Program-made: the position numbers and the translations under genes
Part shown: positions 35,736 to 47,505 of the stretch, in pieces
How positions within the stretch are numbered: the first letter of the stretch is position 1
Layout of the letters: each line of letters starts with the position of its first letter
Notes under the pieces: model-generated
What the model was told of the DNA's origin: nothing
Seen by the model: the letters and a program-made list of their open reading frames with translations, nothing else
Database searches by the model: none
Origin: Metridium senile
Taxonomy: Eukaryota; Cnidaria; Anthozoa; Actiniaria; Metridiidae
Direction of reading: 5' to 3'
DNA: 64,000 nt
Assembly: GCA_949775045.1 (NCBI GenBank)
Contig: OX459100.1
Coordinates: 4,179,936-4,243,935, forward strand

Positions 35736-36173
35736 CTAATAAGCACTATTACATGTACATGTGCACTAGAGTGCTGTCAATAAAACCATGAAATATGCAT
35801 AGCTATTTAGCCATTTGTGCATGTAAGTACTGCTTTTTTCACTATACAGTACATGACTGTGTGATTAGCTGTAATTATGCATACCTATAGTTATGCCTAT
35901 TTCACAGATTTATTGATTTGATGGCACTCTAACACATTAGAATTAGAATTACCTTTGCATAATCTTTATTACTCAATTGAGATATTTTTGAACTAGCAAT
36001 ACAGAGTTGTCAATAAAGAGGATTTCAAAATAATGGCATTTTTGTATGTGATTTTAAACTAAAAGAACTGCATTGACTGTGATAATAAAAATAAATACTT
36101 GCTGGTGGTAGGCACGATATTCCCTTATGTTTGGTATACGTCATGTTAATTCAAATGATAAATTTTGTTTTAG

Positions 36174-36364
36174 CACTCAAATACACAATCCTCAAGACAA
36201 TTTGCTCCAAAGAGCACATAATTCTCATTGGAGCTACAGGCACTTCCCAGCCTATGATAATAATCCCTATAAGCCATGCACAAGCAGTGTCGTCTTTTCC
36301 ACAAGGGGCACCAACTCCACCTAGGGACATAAAATTTACGAGGCTGATTATTGAACCACTTTAA
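36174..36364 (+). CDS. Possible terminal exon of the transposon-borne gene
   Basis: The acceptor TTTTGTTTTAG is followed by a 63-codon open frame to TAA (YTILKTICSKEHIILIGATG early, then a Pro-rich APTPPRDIKF and LIIEPL end). The exon begins in phase 1, like the other introns of this gene. AATAAA-like signals follow at about 36387. No domain recognised; continuity with 33964-34364 is not proven. Confidence 0.35.
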
Positions 36365-36420
36365 ATCATAAATATGACTATTATTTAAATAAAATTATGC
36401 AAGCCTATTAAAGTGTCGTT

Positions 36421-37717
36421 TGTTTTAAATCCCTGAAACATTCATGCATCTTGTCACTTCAATCCATATCTTCACAAAGAGTGCCATACACGTTGTGAAC
36501 ATTGCCAATAGGAATTTGCTTAATAAAAGGCATGAGCCTGTTATAAGGGATGAGTGTAGGCAATGAACAACCGTCAACAGCTGAAGATATGTTCTGCATA
36601 CCCCCCCCCCCCCCCCCCCCCAAAACCACCACCCCCACTATAATATACAGTGTGAGAAACACATTAAAACTTAATAGGAAACCATGAAAAACAACTAGAG
36701 CGAAATAGTGATTCAATTAGTGTGATAAGCTTGTGTATGATTGTGCATTTTATGGCCTGTTTGTCTGTTTTGTTAAGCTACTGACAGTCACACGTGCGCA
36801 CGGCTTGTTGCTAAGCGAAAAATCAACAATATTATTGTTCATACTATGACACGAAGGCAAAAATACTATAGAAGAGCCGAAAGCCAATAATGATAGTTAA
36901 TATTCTTTATTTCACATGTCAATATATCTGTTTTGCTTCAGCTTCAAGTTAACTTGATCTGAAAGCAGATTAAAGCATTGTTTGCACGACAATCAAAATC
37001 GAAAATTATCACAACATTGTAAGAATTATTAAATCCAATCCCTTATAAAGAAAATCATATGGTTTTGCTCACCTTTTCATCAAGTTTCTGACACAAGTGT
37101 TAGTGTCTTCGCGTGTAGATCTCTCTACTTTGTCTTTATCAAGTCGTCGGTATCAGTTCAAATCCCGTTCTAATGAGTCGATGCCCCTTGACTTCATAAT
37201 ATGTCCTTCTCTCAACTGTTTCTTCTTCTTATTAAAGCTCGAAAGATCGAATCTCGGCATTGTTTTCGCGATAAATAAAGACCTTATCGCGCGAAATCTA
37301 AGTAGTTTATCCAAAATCTGGAGTCAACAAATTCTAGTTCAACTCACATTCTATCACAAAATCAAGAGACTTAAACTATTTAACCTTCATAAAAAAAATT
37401 TTCCCAAGGCGATAAAAGTGTATTCAGGCGAGAATAGCGAAATGTCGTTCAAACTGTGTTTTTTCAAGCAAACAGTGTCGACTTTACAGCTATATTTGTT
37501 GACAAGTTTGGTATCAAATTTAAGCTCTTTCCTTCGTCGAGCATATACGATTAGTCGATAAACCTTCGGAATAAACCGAAGGCAGTGATCGGCTCCCGAA
37601 TTATACCGTCAACGGTTTTCGCTAATTCGGCACCAGTCCACCGAAAATTGAAAACGGCCAATATGGCGGCTTCGGCGATGAAACGTTCCTATTTCGGGGT
37701 CGCGCGTGCCCGCCGTG
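36421..37717. other. Subterminal region of the CACGG element
   Basis: Non-coding. The long plus frame at 37097-37561 has no protein-like features and overlaps a region with palindromic CTTCGG..CCGAAG motifs near the element end. Confidence 0.35.
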
Positions 37718-38617
37718 TTTTGCACCCTGGTACTCTCCATGCATTGAGTATTCCATGGCAAGCATTTAGAACACAATATCATGGAACATGCAAATGAGGT
37801 TTTTTGATATGATTGAAAATTGACAATTTCTAAAAAACAGAAAATTCTTAATAACTTTTTTCAAATTAGAGTTATACTCCTGATTTTGCACTCTAGTACT
37901 CTCCATGCATTGAGTATTCCATGGCAAGCATCTAGAACACAATATCATTGAACATGCAAATGAGGTTTTTTGATATGATGGAAAATTGACAATTTGTAAA
38001 AAAAAACAGTAAATTCTTAATAACTTTTTTCAAATTAGAGATATACTCCTGATTTTGCACCCTGGTACTCTCCATGCATTGAGTATTCCATGGCAAGCAT
38101 CTAGAACACAATATCATTGAACATGCAAATGAGGTTTTTTGATATGATGGAAAATTGACAATTTGTAAAAAAACAGTAAATTCTTAATAACTTTTTTCAA
38201 ATTAGAGTTATACTCCTGATTTTGCACCCTGGTACTCTCCATGCATTGAGTATTCCATGGCAATCATTTAGAACACAATATCATGGAACATGCAAATGAG
38301 GTTTTTTGAAATGATGGAAAATTGACAATTTCTAAAAAACAGAAAATTCTTAATAACTTTTTTCAAATTAGAGATATACTCCTGATTTTGCACCCTGGTA
38401 CTCTCCATGCATTGAGTATTCCATGGCAAGCATTTATAACACAATATCATTGAACATGCAAATGAGGTTTTTTGATATGATGGAAAATTGACAATTTGTA
38501 AAAAAAAACAGTAAATTCTTAATAACTTTTTTCAAATTAGAGATATACTCCTGATTTTGCACCCTGGTACTCTCCATGCATTGAGTATTACATGGCAAGC
38601 ATCTAGAACACAATATC
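37718..38617 (-). repeat. Continuation of the right satellite array, about 5-6 monomers
   Basis: Takes up the satellite exactly where 33157 left off in repeat phase. Its first ~730 bases are nearly identical to 32155-32885, as expected for the next higher-order unit. It ends in a 100-bp filler (38618-38721) joined to a LINE fragment. Confidence 0.95.
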
Positions 38618-38721
38618 AATAACTGGTTACGTACAGACAGTGTGTAGCCGTTTGTAACGTGAGTACTTTGAAATTCAAACCTAACGTATTAGCGTGCGTT
38701 ACTCTAATACGTTACGCTAAT

Positions 38722-39700
38722 GCCTCTGACTACGCACGAAACATTGGAGTTATATTCGACAAGCACATAACATTGGAAAAACACGTCACAAACACTTGTA
38801 AATCAGCTTTCTATCACTTAAGGAATATTGCCAAAATAAGAGACTGTCTAACACAAAGTGATGCAGAGACCTTAGTGCATACATTCATTTCGTCCAAACT
38901 AGACTATTGTAATGCACTCTTATATGGCCTTCCACAGTGCATCCTTGACAAACTTCAGTATGTGCAAAACTGTGCGGCACGTCTTGTGACAAGAACCAAG
39001 CGATCGGAACACATTACTCCAGTTCTACGAAAATTGCACTGGCTGCCAGTAAGGCAGAGAATTATATACAAAATATTACTCCTTACCTATAAAGCACTTA
39101 ACTCTATGGCTCCAACGTACTTAACCGATTTACTACAACGCTACACACCACCAAGACAACTAAGATCGTCATCAAAAAATCTACTCAAAGTACCAAATAG
39201 CAACCTGAAGTCTTATGGCGAAAGAACCTTCCAAGTAGCTGCCCCTAAACTTTGGAATGAACTTCCCGAAAACGTTAAGATCGGCAACTCAATCAATGAA
39301 TTTAAAACCAGCATTAAGACATTACTTTTTAGAGACGCTTTTCAGATATATTAAGATAGATAAGTTGTAACTTGAAATAGAATAGAACAATAACGTATAT
39401 TGAACAACAAGTAACTCTTAAAATCAATTTAATTTTAATATACATATATGAAGTAATTTTTAATATCAGTTTTTATATACATAGAAAAATAGATAACTTA
39501 AATTTAAATTTATATACATAGAACTATAGATAACTTTTAATTTCAATTTACATACATCGAATACATATAACTTTTAATATAAATTCATATTCATAAACAA
39601 TAGATTACTTTAAATATTATTCTTTCAATTAATCATTGTAAAGCGCCATTGAGCTTCCGGAAATGGCGCTATAAAAATGCTTATTTATTATTTATTTTAT
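38722..39700 (+). pseudogene. 5'-truncated LINE copy (C-terminal part only)
   Basis: From 38722 on it is nearly identical to 46307-47270 of the LINE at 44161-47283. It covers the C-terminal ~220 residues after the reverse transcriptase core (SDYARNIGV to FRDAFQIY) and the 3' UTR with CGCTATAAAAATGCTTATTT. The frame is intact to the TAA at 39352. The 100 bases before it (38618-38721) are filler with internal inverted pieces (AACGTATTAG and CTAATACGTT), as seen at sloppy integration or repair joints. Confidence 0.85.
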
Positions 39701-39875
39701 TAATGCGCTCTCAAGTTACCAACGGCACACACAGGTCGATAACGCTAATCCATTACCGGAAACTCTAAGGATTAAATACAGCACAGGAAACCCAAAGGCT
39801 CTCATGATTATAATAGATTTTATTTCATTGTATAATTTATTTCATATAAAAGCGACACAAAGCAGGGCTCCCTGT

Positions 39876-40174
39876 GAAGTTATTAAAGAAAAAAGTTGTG
39901 TGATTTGGCCGTAAACGTTCCAATCGTTGATTTCAGCGGGCGAATCAAAGGTGTTTACGAAAGTGCTTCTAAAAAAGCGGCCTTTTGATGACAACACTTG
40001 AAAATACACACAAATGTCCGTGAATAGATAGGGAAGATGTTGGAATACTCATTTTGAGACTACTACAATTTTTAAGCAAGATTACGGTATATAAGTGATG
40101 TGTACGAATTTAGTGGATGTCATCACGCCCCCTTTTGAATGTCTTTTGAATGTGATCGCTTACTTCACTGCAGT
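39876..40174 (-). repeat. Right terminal inverted repeat of the 31.8-kb composite
   Basis: Inverse copy of 8385-8684. The 170 bases just inside it (39701-39875) match neither the left arm nor the LINE, so this side has lost or replaced sequence. Confidence 0.85.
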
Positions 40175-40183
40175 AGAGGTTAG
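40175..40183. repeat. Right 9-bp target site duplication
   Basis: AGAGGTTAG immediately right of the ACTGCAGT tip; identical to 8376-8384. Confidence 0.8.
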
Positions 40184-41148
40184 TGAATCTTTTAAATAAC
40201 ACTAAGCTTATATTCTGTTGATAAATACAGCCACAGGAAATGGATGATGTATACCGTATATATTTAGAATTTATTTTTTATAATTTATAAAACTTTAGAG
40301 TTTTACAGTGCGTATACAAATTTTCCACAAATTTTTTAATCACTTTCTTGACAATTTAAGCTTAAGCTTATTATCAAGAAAAACGGCATAGTAATTTTTC
40401 ATGGATTGTTTGTTATTTATTTGTGATCATACAAAGATAATTTCAAGTAATTTTGATGGGTTTACTACACATTTCAATGTTACAGACCTCCCGGGTGTTG
40501 ACAATAACAATGTTTGACAAATTTTATATCCTTCTGTACACTCAAAACAGAAATATAGACATGTATGGTACAATACAGTGATAGGACTACAAATGTTCAT
40601 TGATAAAAAATAAAACAATGATAAAAATGATCGGCGAGTGTGCCTTGAAAAAGAAGCCATGATGTACTTCAAGATCCTCACAAATTCTGTACAAAAATTA
40701 TATACAGAAAAAAATTCTATATATTAATGATCATGGATCAAGTATGAAATACTGAATTTCTAAGGATCTGTAAGGATGGTCGCTTACTTGAGAGGAAAAA
40801 CAATGAAAAATTCCAAAATTTTAATCCAGAAGGTGGTCGTGGTCGCTTTTTGGAGTGGTTGTTTACAAGAGAGTTTTATTGCAGAGTTTATATGGGAAAC
40901 AAAACAGGAAATTCAGGGTGGATGTGGAGATTGGAGATGAAAAAATATGAAGTAATTTGAATTGATGAAAACAAAGCTAACACACTGACTCATAAAAATT
41001 CCTAAACAATTCTAAAATGTATGCTTAGAACAATTTTTATTTATTTTTATTGATTTCTTTTATTCAGCCCATTGGAATTGAGCTAGTGTACAACAAGTTG
41101 ACTGTGACCCAATAAGCCTAATGAGGTAAGAGGATGTTTTTATGTAAT

Positions 41149-41249
41149 GTTTAATAAACGAGCAGAAGTGTTTTATCATGATTTAAAACCACGAGGCGAA
41201 TCCAAGTGGTTTTGAACCTGATAAAGCACAATCTGCGAGTTTATTAAAC
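41149..41249. mobile_element. 101-bp foldback MITE
   Basis: GTTTAATAAACGAGCAGAAG pairs with the inverse at the right end, and TGATTTAAAACCAC pairs across a short loop with GTGGTTTTGAA. Non-coding hairpin. Confidence 0.55.
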
Positions 41250-42870
41250 GACTTCAAAAACTTCAACCTATATTTTGTGTTTTTGTAAAAAAAATCAAGG
41301 ATTTATGAAAGTTTATTAGAGGAAATTAATGTTAAAGTTTATGTAAATTAGGGTGAATCTTTATCTTCAGTTAAAACACTCATCACGAGTACGATTTCTT
41401 TTGAAAATTTCTCATGAATTATTGAGTTTTTGAAAATTATTTATAAAATGATTAAGATAGTATGCACGTTGTGATTGGTCGAGAGGTGTGCTTTCATAGG
41501 GCTATGAAACACAGCTGCGAAACATAGCTCATATAACTTAACTGATCTACATGTATCTAAATGTAGCATCAAGGCAAACTTTTCACATTTAGTAAAAACA
41601 AAACAAAAAAAGTTAAAAATGGTGATAAAACCAAATCAATTGGCATTTCTAAGTTATAAAGCATTTGAATGCAAATCTTGTCAGCTGAAAATGTAAACTC
41701 GCTGTATGATCAAACTCGTTTTGCATCAAGGGAAAGAGCACTATATTTTGAAACTGAGATTCACTAGCATAACAAGAAACATTAGTGGCAGTAAAAATCA
41801 ATTTTTATTGAAACAGAATTCATACAAGTGCATGTTTTTCCTAGTAAAACAATTTCTACCTACTTTGTCGATCAGATGTGAAGCCTGCGGTCTCGTGCTT
41901 CACTGATCTGCTCTCAAATTCTCCCAACCATAGTGCTACGAAGGCACAGAAATTGTTTTACTTATTTTTTAAATAATCTAATAACAGAGGACTTTGATAT
42001 TGACTAAATGTATTGAAAATAGAGGGAGAGAGCCCCACCCAACTCACTTCTGGAGAAACCAGCCGATACTATATTGCTATGATGGTGCTAAGTTATTGAA
42101 TAAATATTTTCGTTCTGCATAAATTACAATAGACTAGTTCTTATCTCTAAAGAGGCAGCTTCCTATACTATCATCAGTCAAACCATTTATTAAATACTAT
42201 TTAAACCTGCATACATATCCATTAATATTTGGTGGCTTTGGGATCAGTTTCCATAAAGAAAATACAATTTACACCCGTACATATAGTTAATAATAATGAA
42301 TTAATAGCAGCACTGAGGGTTAACATTAATACAATTTCACTTTGAATTTCATGAATCAATCTTGACAATCAATCTATTCAGCAGATTTATTTATTTTTTA
42401 CTTGAAGAATATAAATGTTCTTTGTGTGCAAATGTCGCTTTGCTTCTACATCAGCATAGTGAACAAACCTGCTTGTCCAATTTCTCACTTGACTGAGTTT
42501 TATTTTAAATTGTTTTAAGAATATAACATGAATGATAAAATTTAAATATTTTGATTGTTGAGATAAAAGGTTGTTAAGTGTAGACACAGGTATCAACAGC
42601 TCATAATAAAATTATTTACACTTTGATTTAAATCTAATAAAATTGCAAAATCAGCATCAAATTTCCAACTTTTAACACACTCAGAAAGATAAAGTGAGAT
42701 CTCCATCGAGCGGCCACGGCCCTCTATTCAGCGGCCACTTTCCAAAGTCCCAAAATGTATGTGACTAGGGTAGTTGAACCTCCATTAAGCAGCCAACCTC
42801 TATTTAGCAGCAACTTTTACAAGTCCCATTGGTGGCTGCTTTAATGTCCACAACATAAATATGTCCAATA

Positions 42871-42908
42871 TAGCCTGAGTATCTGGCCCTGGGGGTATAC
42901 TCAGGCTA
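42871..42908. repeat. 38-bp TAGCCTGAG hairpin
   Basis: TAGCCTGAGTAT at the left is exactly mirrored by ATACTCAGGCTA. ATGTCCAA occurs just outside on both sides with a two-base offset on the left, so a target duplication is possible. The tip resembles those of 24005-25395 and 61389-61479. Confidence 0.45.
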
Positions 42909-43600
42909 AATGTCCAAAACAATCTTTTGGCTAACATTACTCAAAGAATAAAAGGTACATGTGTAGTTCATTGAAATTTTTATGCTATAATTATATAATT
43001 GTTACTTGACTCTAACATAAAATCCTTTCTAAAATGCCTTTGCAATTGAATTTCATACAAGTCATTTCAGAGAATTCAGCATTTCTCTTCACAATCAACA
43101 AAAATTAATGAATTGTTCTGAACCTATAGATCACGACTTACCAAGACAACAATTTGTATGATAAGCATTTGGTCAATTCCATGATCATGGACGTTACATT
43201 TGAAGGCTTTTTTAACTTCAATTCCATATAAAATTTAGAAAAAGGCATGAATTTGCTAACTGTCGTTTGATAAGATACTTTGGGTTGAGCCTTATTGGTA
43301 AGTCAATGAAGAATTGCTCTACCTCAAATCTAATATACAAATTAGGTAATACCTAATAGCGGAGCTCCCAGTTTAATTTTTTCTTACAACATCAATATGT
43401 GCAAGTATATAGTTTTTGTGCACGGGTCATAAAAACTGTACGTGATGACGTAGGCGTATTTGATAGTATGTGAAAGAAATACTATTTCTTACTGTTGAAG
43501 GTTACTCAAGAAAAAAACGAGAAATATTAATCTGGGATATATACATATATATTCGACTATAAGTCAACTATATTTATCAAGATTTTTGCTAAAGGTTATG

Positions 43601-44160
43601 AAATACGGTTCAATATAAATGTTGTAAATATGTAAAGCTTGTTGACTGATATCTATATACAAACTTTTATAGCAGTAAACAAAACAACAATCTACTCTGT
43701 TGATGTTTACGGTTCAATATAAATGTTGTAAATATGTAAAGCTTGTTGACTGATATCTATATACAAACTGTTATAGCAGTAAACAAGACAACAATCTACT
43801 CTGTTGATGTTTACGGTTCAATATAAATGTTGTAAATATGTAAAGCTTGTTGACTGATATCTATATACAAATTATTATAGCAGTAAACAAAACAACAATC
43901 TACTCTGTTGATGTTTACGGTTCAATATAAATACTATAAATATGTCAATATAAATGTTGTAAATATGTAAAGCTTGTTGACTGATATCTATATACAAACT
44001 GTTATAGCAGTAAACAAAACAACAATCTACTCTGTTGATGTTTACAGTTCAATATAAATGTTGTAAATATGTAAAGCTTGTTGACTGATATCTATATACA
44101 AATTATTATAGCAGTAAACAAAACAACAATCTACTCTGTTGATGTTTACGGTTCAATATA
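43601..44160. repeat. ~104-bp tandem array (first part)
   Basis: Units contain GTAAAGCTTGTTGACTGATA and AACAATCTACTCTGTTGATG, and start near 43607, 43711, 43815, 43919 and 44046. The fourth unit is lengthened by a 23-bp internal duplication (TCAATATAAATACTATAAATATG). Confidence 0.9.
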
Positions 44161-47100
44161 TTAGCCATAACCGAAACCTGGCTGAGTGATTCTGTTCAGG
44201 ATGTCCATGTTATCCGTGATGTTTGTCCCACTGGCTACTAACTATTCAATGTACCAAGAGGTCGGAGGGGTGGAGGTGTGGCACTCCTTTACAAGAATCT
44301 GCTTAAGTTCAACAGTCAATCCTCCATCAAGAGAAAATTCAAATCTTTTGAATTCACTGATCTATTAATGAAACACTCGTCTTCAAGTTTAAGGATTGTT
44401 ATCATATACCGTCCACCTCCCTCAAGATCTAATCAGTCCTCCATTACTGCGTTTTTTGATGAATTTCCACTTCTACTTGAAAATCTTGCAACAGCACCTG
44501 GATTGCTTCTACTAGTTGGTGATTTTAACTTTCACGTTGATGATGTTGGTGATCCTGTGACCACACGATTTATTTAGCTTTTGGAGTCATTCAATCTAGT
44601 ACAGCATGTAAATGAGTCTACTCACAAAAATGGTCATACTCTCGATTTAATTATCACCAGAGCGGATGAAAAAATCACCAGCAATCTCAAGATAAGTGAT
44701 CCTGGTATATCTGACCATTACCTAGTTGAATGCAGTCTCTCTTTGCCCAAACCTAATTTGGAGAGAAAAGAAATCTTCTACCGCAAGCTAAAATCGATAG
44801 ATATATCTCAGCTTCGTGATGATATTCGTAGTTCACCGCTCTTAAACCCCATAGTGAGGGACTTACTATCATTAGTTGAAAACTACGAAAGCCAACTGGA
44901 AACAATCATGAACACCCATGCACCTGAAAAAAGTCGAATGATCACTATAAGGCCATCCGCCGTTTGGTATGATGATGAAATTGACAAAGAAAAACGAAAA
45001 CGAAGAAAACTTGAACGACGCTGGCGTAAATCGCGTCTAGTCATTGACAGACAACTTTACAAAGACCAATGTAAATTAGTAAATTCCCTAATAAGAAGCA
45101 CAAAGTCCAGGTATTACTCAAACATCATAAATGAAAACAAAGGAAATCAAAGGATATTATTCAACACAGTAGATAAACTACTTCATCGCAAAGGCGAGAA
45201 CCGCTACCCAACTGCCTCATCTCCAGAGAGACTAGCAAACAACTTCGCGGATTTCTTTGTTAACAAAATCGAAACGATACGAAATGATCTAACAAACAAA
45301 GACACAACAGATTACAATCACACCGAAGATAAAGATGAAGTTGATGTCATTAATGAACTTACAGAATTTAAAGAGATGTCCGAAGAACAAGTAAAGAATC
45401 TAATCAACACCTTCACCTTGAAGTCCTGTATGCTAGATCCAATGCCTGCCTCGATTCTAAAGAGCTGTATCGACATTCTACTTCCAATATTCACCAAAAT
45501 TATCAACTTATCCTTAGAGACAGCTACCATGCCTAAGTGTCTAAAAGAAGCTATAATCAAGCCAAAACTCAAGAAAGAATCTCTAAGCCACGAACATTAC
45601 TCAAATTTTAGACCTATATCTAATATGAAATTCATATCAAAAATAATTGAAAAAAGCAGTGCTATTCCAGTTAGATGATCACATGAAGCATAACAACATA
45701 GAAGAAAGACTACAATCAGCATATAAACGTTTCCACAGCACTGAGGCAGCCCTTGTCAAGGTCCACAATAACATTGTTCACGCAATTGACAACAAGTGCT
45801 ACGTCATATTGTTACTACTCGACCTTTCGGCAGCATTTGACACTGTTGATCACAAAATTTTGCTGTCTCGTTTATCCAACCGCTTTGGTATTACAGGAAT
45901 TGCGCTGCAATGGTTTCAATCATACCTTGAAGACCGTCAGCAAAGAGTATATGTACAGGGTGCAACATCGTCAAAAAACACGCTGACATGCGGTGTCCCT
46001 CAAGGATCGATTCTCGGGCCGATACTATACCTGATATACACATCGCCACTAGGAGACATTGTCAGACGTCATCGCCTATGGTGTCATTTCTATGCAGATG
46101 ACACGCAAATATATTGCACCTTCAAACCAGAAGATAAGACAGTCTCAGTTACAGCTATAGAAGCATGTGTCAAAGACATTGATACATGGATGTCAACTAA
46201 TGAACTTAAACTAAACAAAGACAAAACTGAAATACTTATAATTGGATCGCAGTTTAGGCCACACCCAGGTATTGAGGGTATTGCAGTTTCAGATGAATAC
46301 GTACGAGCCTCTGACTACGCACGAAACATTGGAGTTATATTCGACAAGCACATAACATTGGAAAAACACGTCACAAACACTTGTAAATCAGCTTTCTATC
46401 ACTTAAGGAATATTGCCAAAATAAGAGACTGTCTAACACAAAGTGATGCAGAGACCTTAGTGCATACATTCATTTCGTCCAAACTAGACTATTGTAATGC
46501 ACTCTTATATGGCCTTCCACAGTGCGTCCTTGACAAACTTCAGTATGTGCAAAACTGTGCGGCACGTCTTGTGACAAGAACCAAGCGATCGGAACACATT
46601 ACTCCAGTTCTACGAGAATTGCACTGGCTGCCAGTAAGGCAGAGAATTATATACAAAATATTACTCCTTACCTATAAAGCACTTAACTCTATGGCTCCAA
46701 CGTACTTAATCGATTTACTACAACGCTACACACCACCAAGACAACTAAGATCGTCATCAAAAAATCTACTCAAAGTACCAAATAGCAACCTGAAGTCTTA
46801 TGGCGAAAGAACCTTCCAAGTAGCTGCCCCTAAACTTTGGAATGAACTTCCCGAAAACGTTAAGATCGGCAATTCAATCAACGAATTTAAAACCAGCATA
46901 AAGAAATTACTTTTTAGAGACGCTTTTCAGATATATTAAGATAGATAAGTTGAAACTTGAAATAGAATAGAACAATAACGTATATAGAACAATAGGTAAC
47001 TCTTAAAATCAATTTTAATATACATATAAGAAGTAATTTTAATATCAGTTTTTATATACATAGAAAAATAGATAACTTAAATTTAAATTTATATACATAG

Positions 47101-47283
47101 AACAATAGATAACTTTTAATTTCAATTTACATACATCGAATACATATAACTTTTAATATAAATTCATATTCATAAAACAATAGATTACTTTAAATATCAT
47201 TCTTTCAATTAATTATTGTAAAGCGCCATTGAGCTTCCGGAAATGGCGCTATAAAAATGCTTATTTATCATTATTATTATTAT
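44161..47283 (+). pseudogene. CR1/L2-group LINE, 5'-truncated, with APE endonuclease and RT
   Basis: Flanked by a 6-bp duplication AATATA (44155-44160 and 47284-47289) within the tandem array. The reading frame starts mid-endonuclease (ITETWLSDSV), continues with LLVGDFNFH and SDHYLVEC, then the reverse transcriptase (LLDLSAAFDTVDH, CGVPQGSILGP, FYADDTQIY) and the C-terminal LWNELPENVKIG region to TAA at 46937. Breaks: in-frame stops at 44239-44241 and 44575-44577, and a frameshift near 45655 (the IIEK to AVLFQLDDH step). The 3' UTR ends in GCTTATTTATCATTATTATT repeats. Target-primed insertion and 5' truncation explain the missing start. The separate copy at 38722-39700 is a close relative. 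Confidence 0.9.
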
Positions 47284-47505
47284 AATATAAATACTATAAA
47301 TATGTCAATATAAATGTTGTAAATATGTAAAGCTTGTTGACTGATATCTATATACAAATTATTATAGCAGTAAACAAAAGAACAATCTACTCTGTTGATG
47401 TTTACGGTTCAATATATTAATGTTGTAAATATATGTAAAGCTTGTTGACTGATATCTATATACAAACTTTTATAGCAGTAAACAAAACAATAATCTATGC
47501 CTATC
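47284..47505. repeat. ~104-bp tandem array (resumed after the LINE)
   Basis: About two further units of the array at 43601-44160. The first resumes at the AATATA target duplication. Confidence 0.85.

Larger units (their letters stand above)
33158..37717 (+). mobile_element. 4.56-kb CACGG-ended transposon inserted in the satellite
   Basis: Both ends carry a 33-bp inverted repeat starting CACGGCGGGCACGCGCGACC with one mismatch. The interrupted satellite gives the empty site: GATTTTGC becomes GATTT before and TTTTGC after, so the target duplication is TTT (3 bp). CAC-ended TIRs with 3-bp duplications fit CACTA/EnSpm-like elements, but no transposase domain is recognised. It holds a broken multi-exon gene on the plus strand, an 88-bp tandem array, a small MITE, a poly-C run (36601-36620) and a second GC-richer end (37560-37717). 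Confidence 0.8.
8385..40174. mobile_element. 31.8-kb composite bounded by inverted repeats and a perfect 9-bp target duplication
   Basis: The first 300 bases (8385-8684) and last 299 bases (39876-40174) are inverted copies at roughly 95% identity or better by eye. Both tips read ACTGCAGTGAAGTAAGCGAT outward-in. AGAGGTTAG lies directly outside each tip, at 8376-8384 and 40175-40183. A perfect 9-bp duplication with long TIRs is the pattern of Mutator-like elements (established knowledge). Inside both ends are arrays of the same ~167-bp satellite in opposite orientation. Later insertions are nested within: the Helentron at 12810-31058, the CACGG element at 33158-37717 and a LINE fragment at 38722-39700. 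Removing these leaves about 7.7 kb. No transposase of its own is recognised, so it was probably mobilised in trans. The alternative, two solo ends meeting by chance, is made unlikely by the matching duplication. Confidence 0.8.
40184..43330. other. 3.1 kb of AT-rich intergenic DNA with small hairpins
   Basis: No supported gene; the frames at 40427-40681, 41706-41906 and 42387-42596 lack protein-like features. It contains a 38-nt hairpin (40344-40382), a 101-bp foldback (41149-41249), a 38-bp hairpin (42871-42908), and two regions with repeated CGGCCAC/GGTCGCTT motifs (40778-40870 and 42705-42840) that resemble eroded DNA-transposon ends. Confidence 0.4.

Noticed and set aside
36601..36620. 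Poly-C run as a structural signal
   Set aside because: A homopolymer of uncertain length in low-complexity DNA; nothing links it to a function.
37097..37561. 154-codon plus-strand frame in the CACGG element
   Set aside because: Low-complexity Leu/Ser/Phe translation near the transposon end with no upstream splice support.
31452..38617. CRISPR-like array
   Set aside because: Regular ~167-bp repeats have no unique spacers between short repeats, and the genome is eukaryotic; this is a satellite.
44186..44577. Separate small genes in the endonuclease part of the LINE
   Set aside because: The frames are fragments of one broken LINE reading frame split by two in-frame stops.
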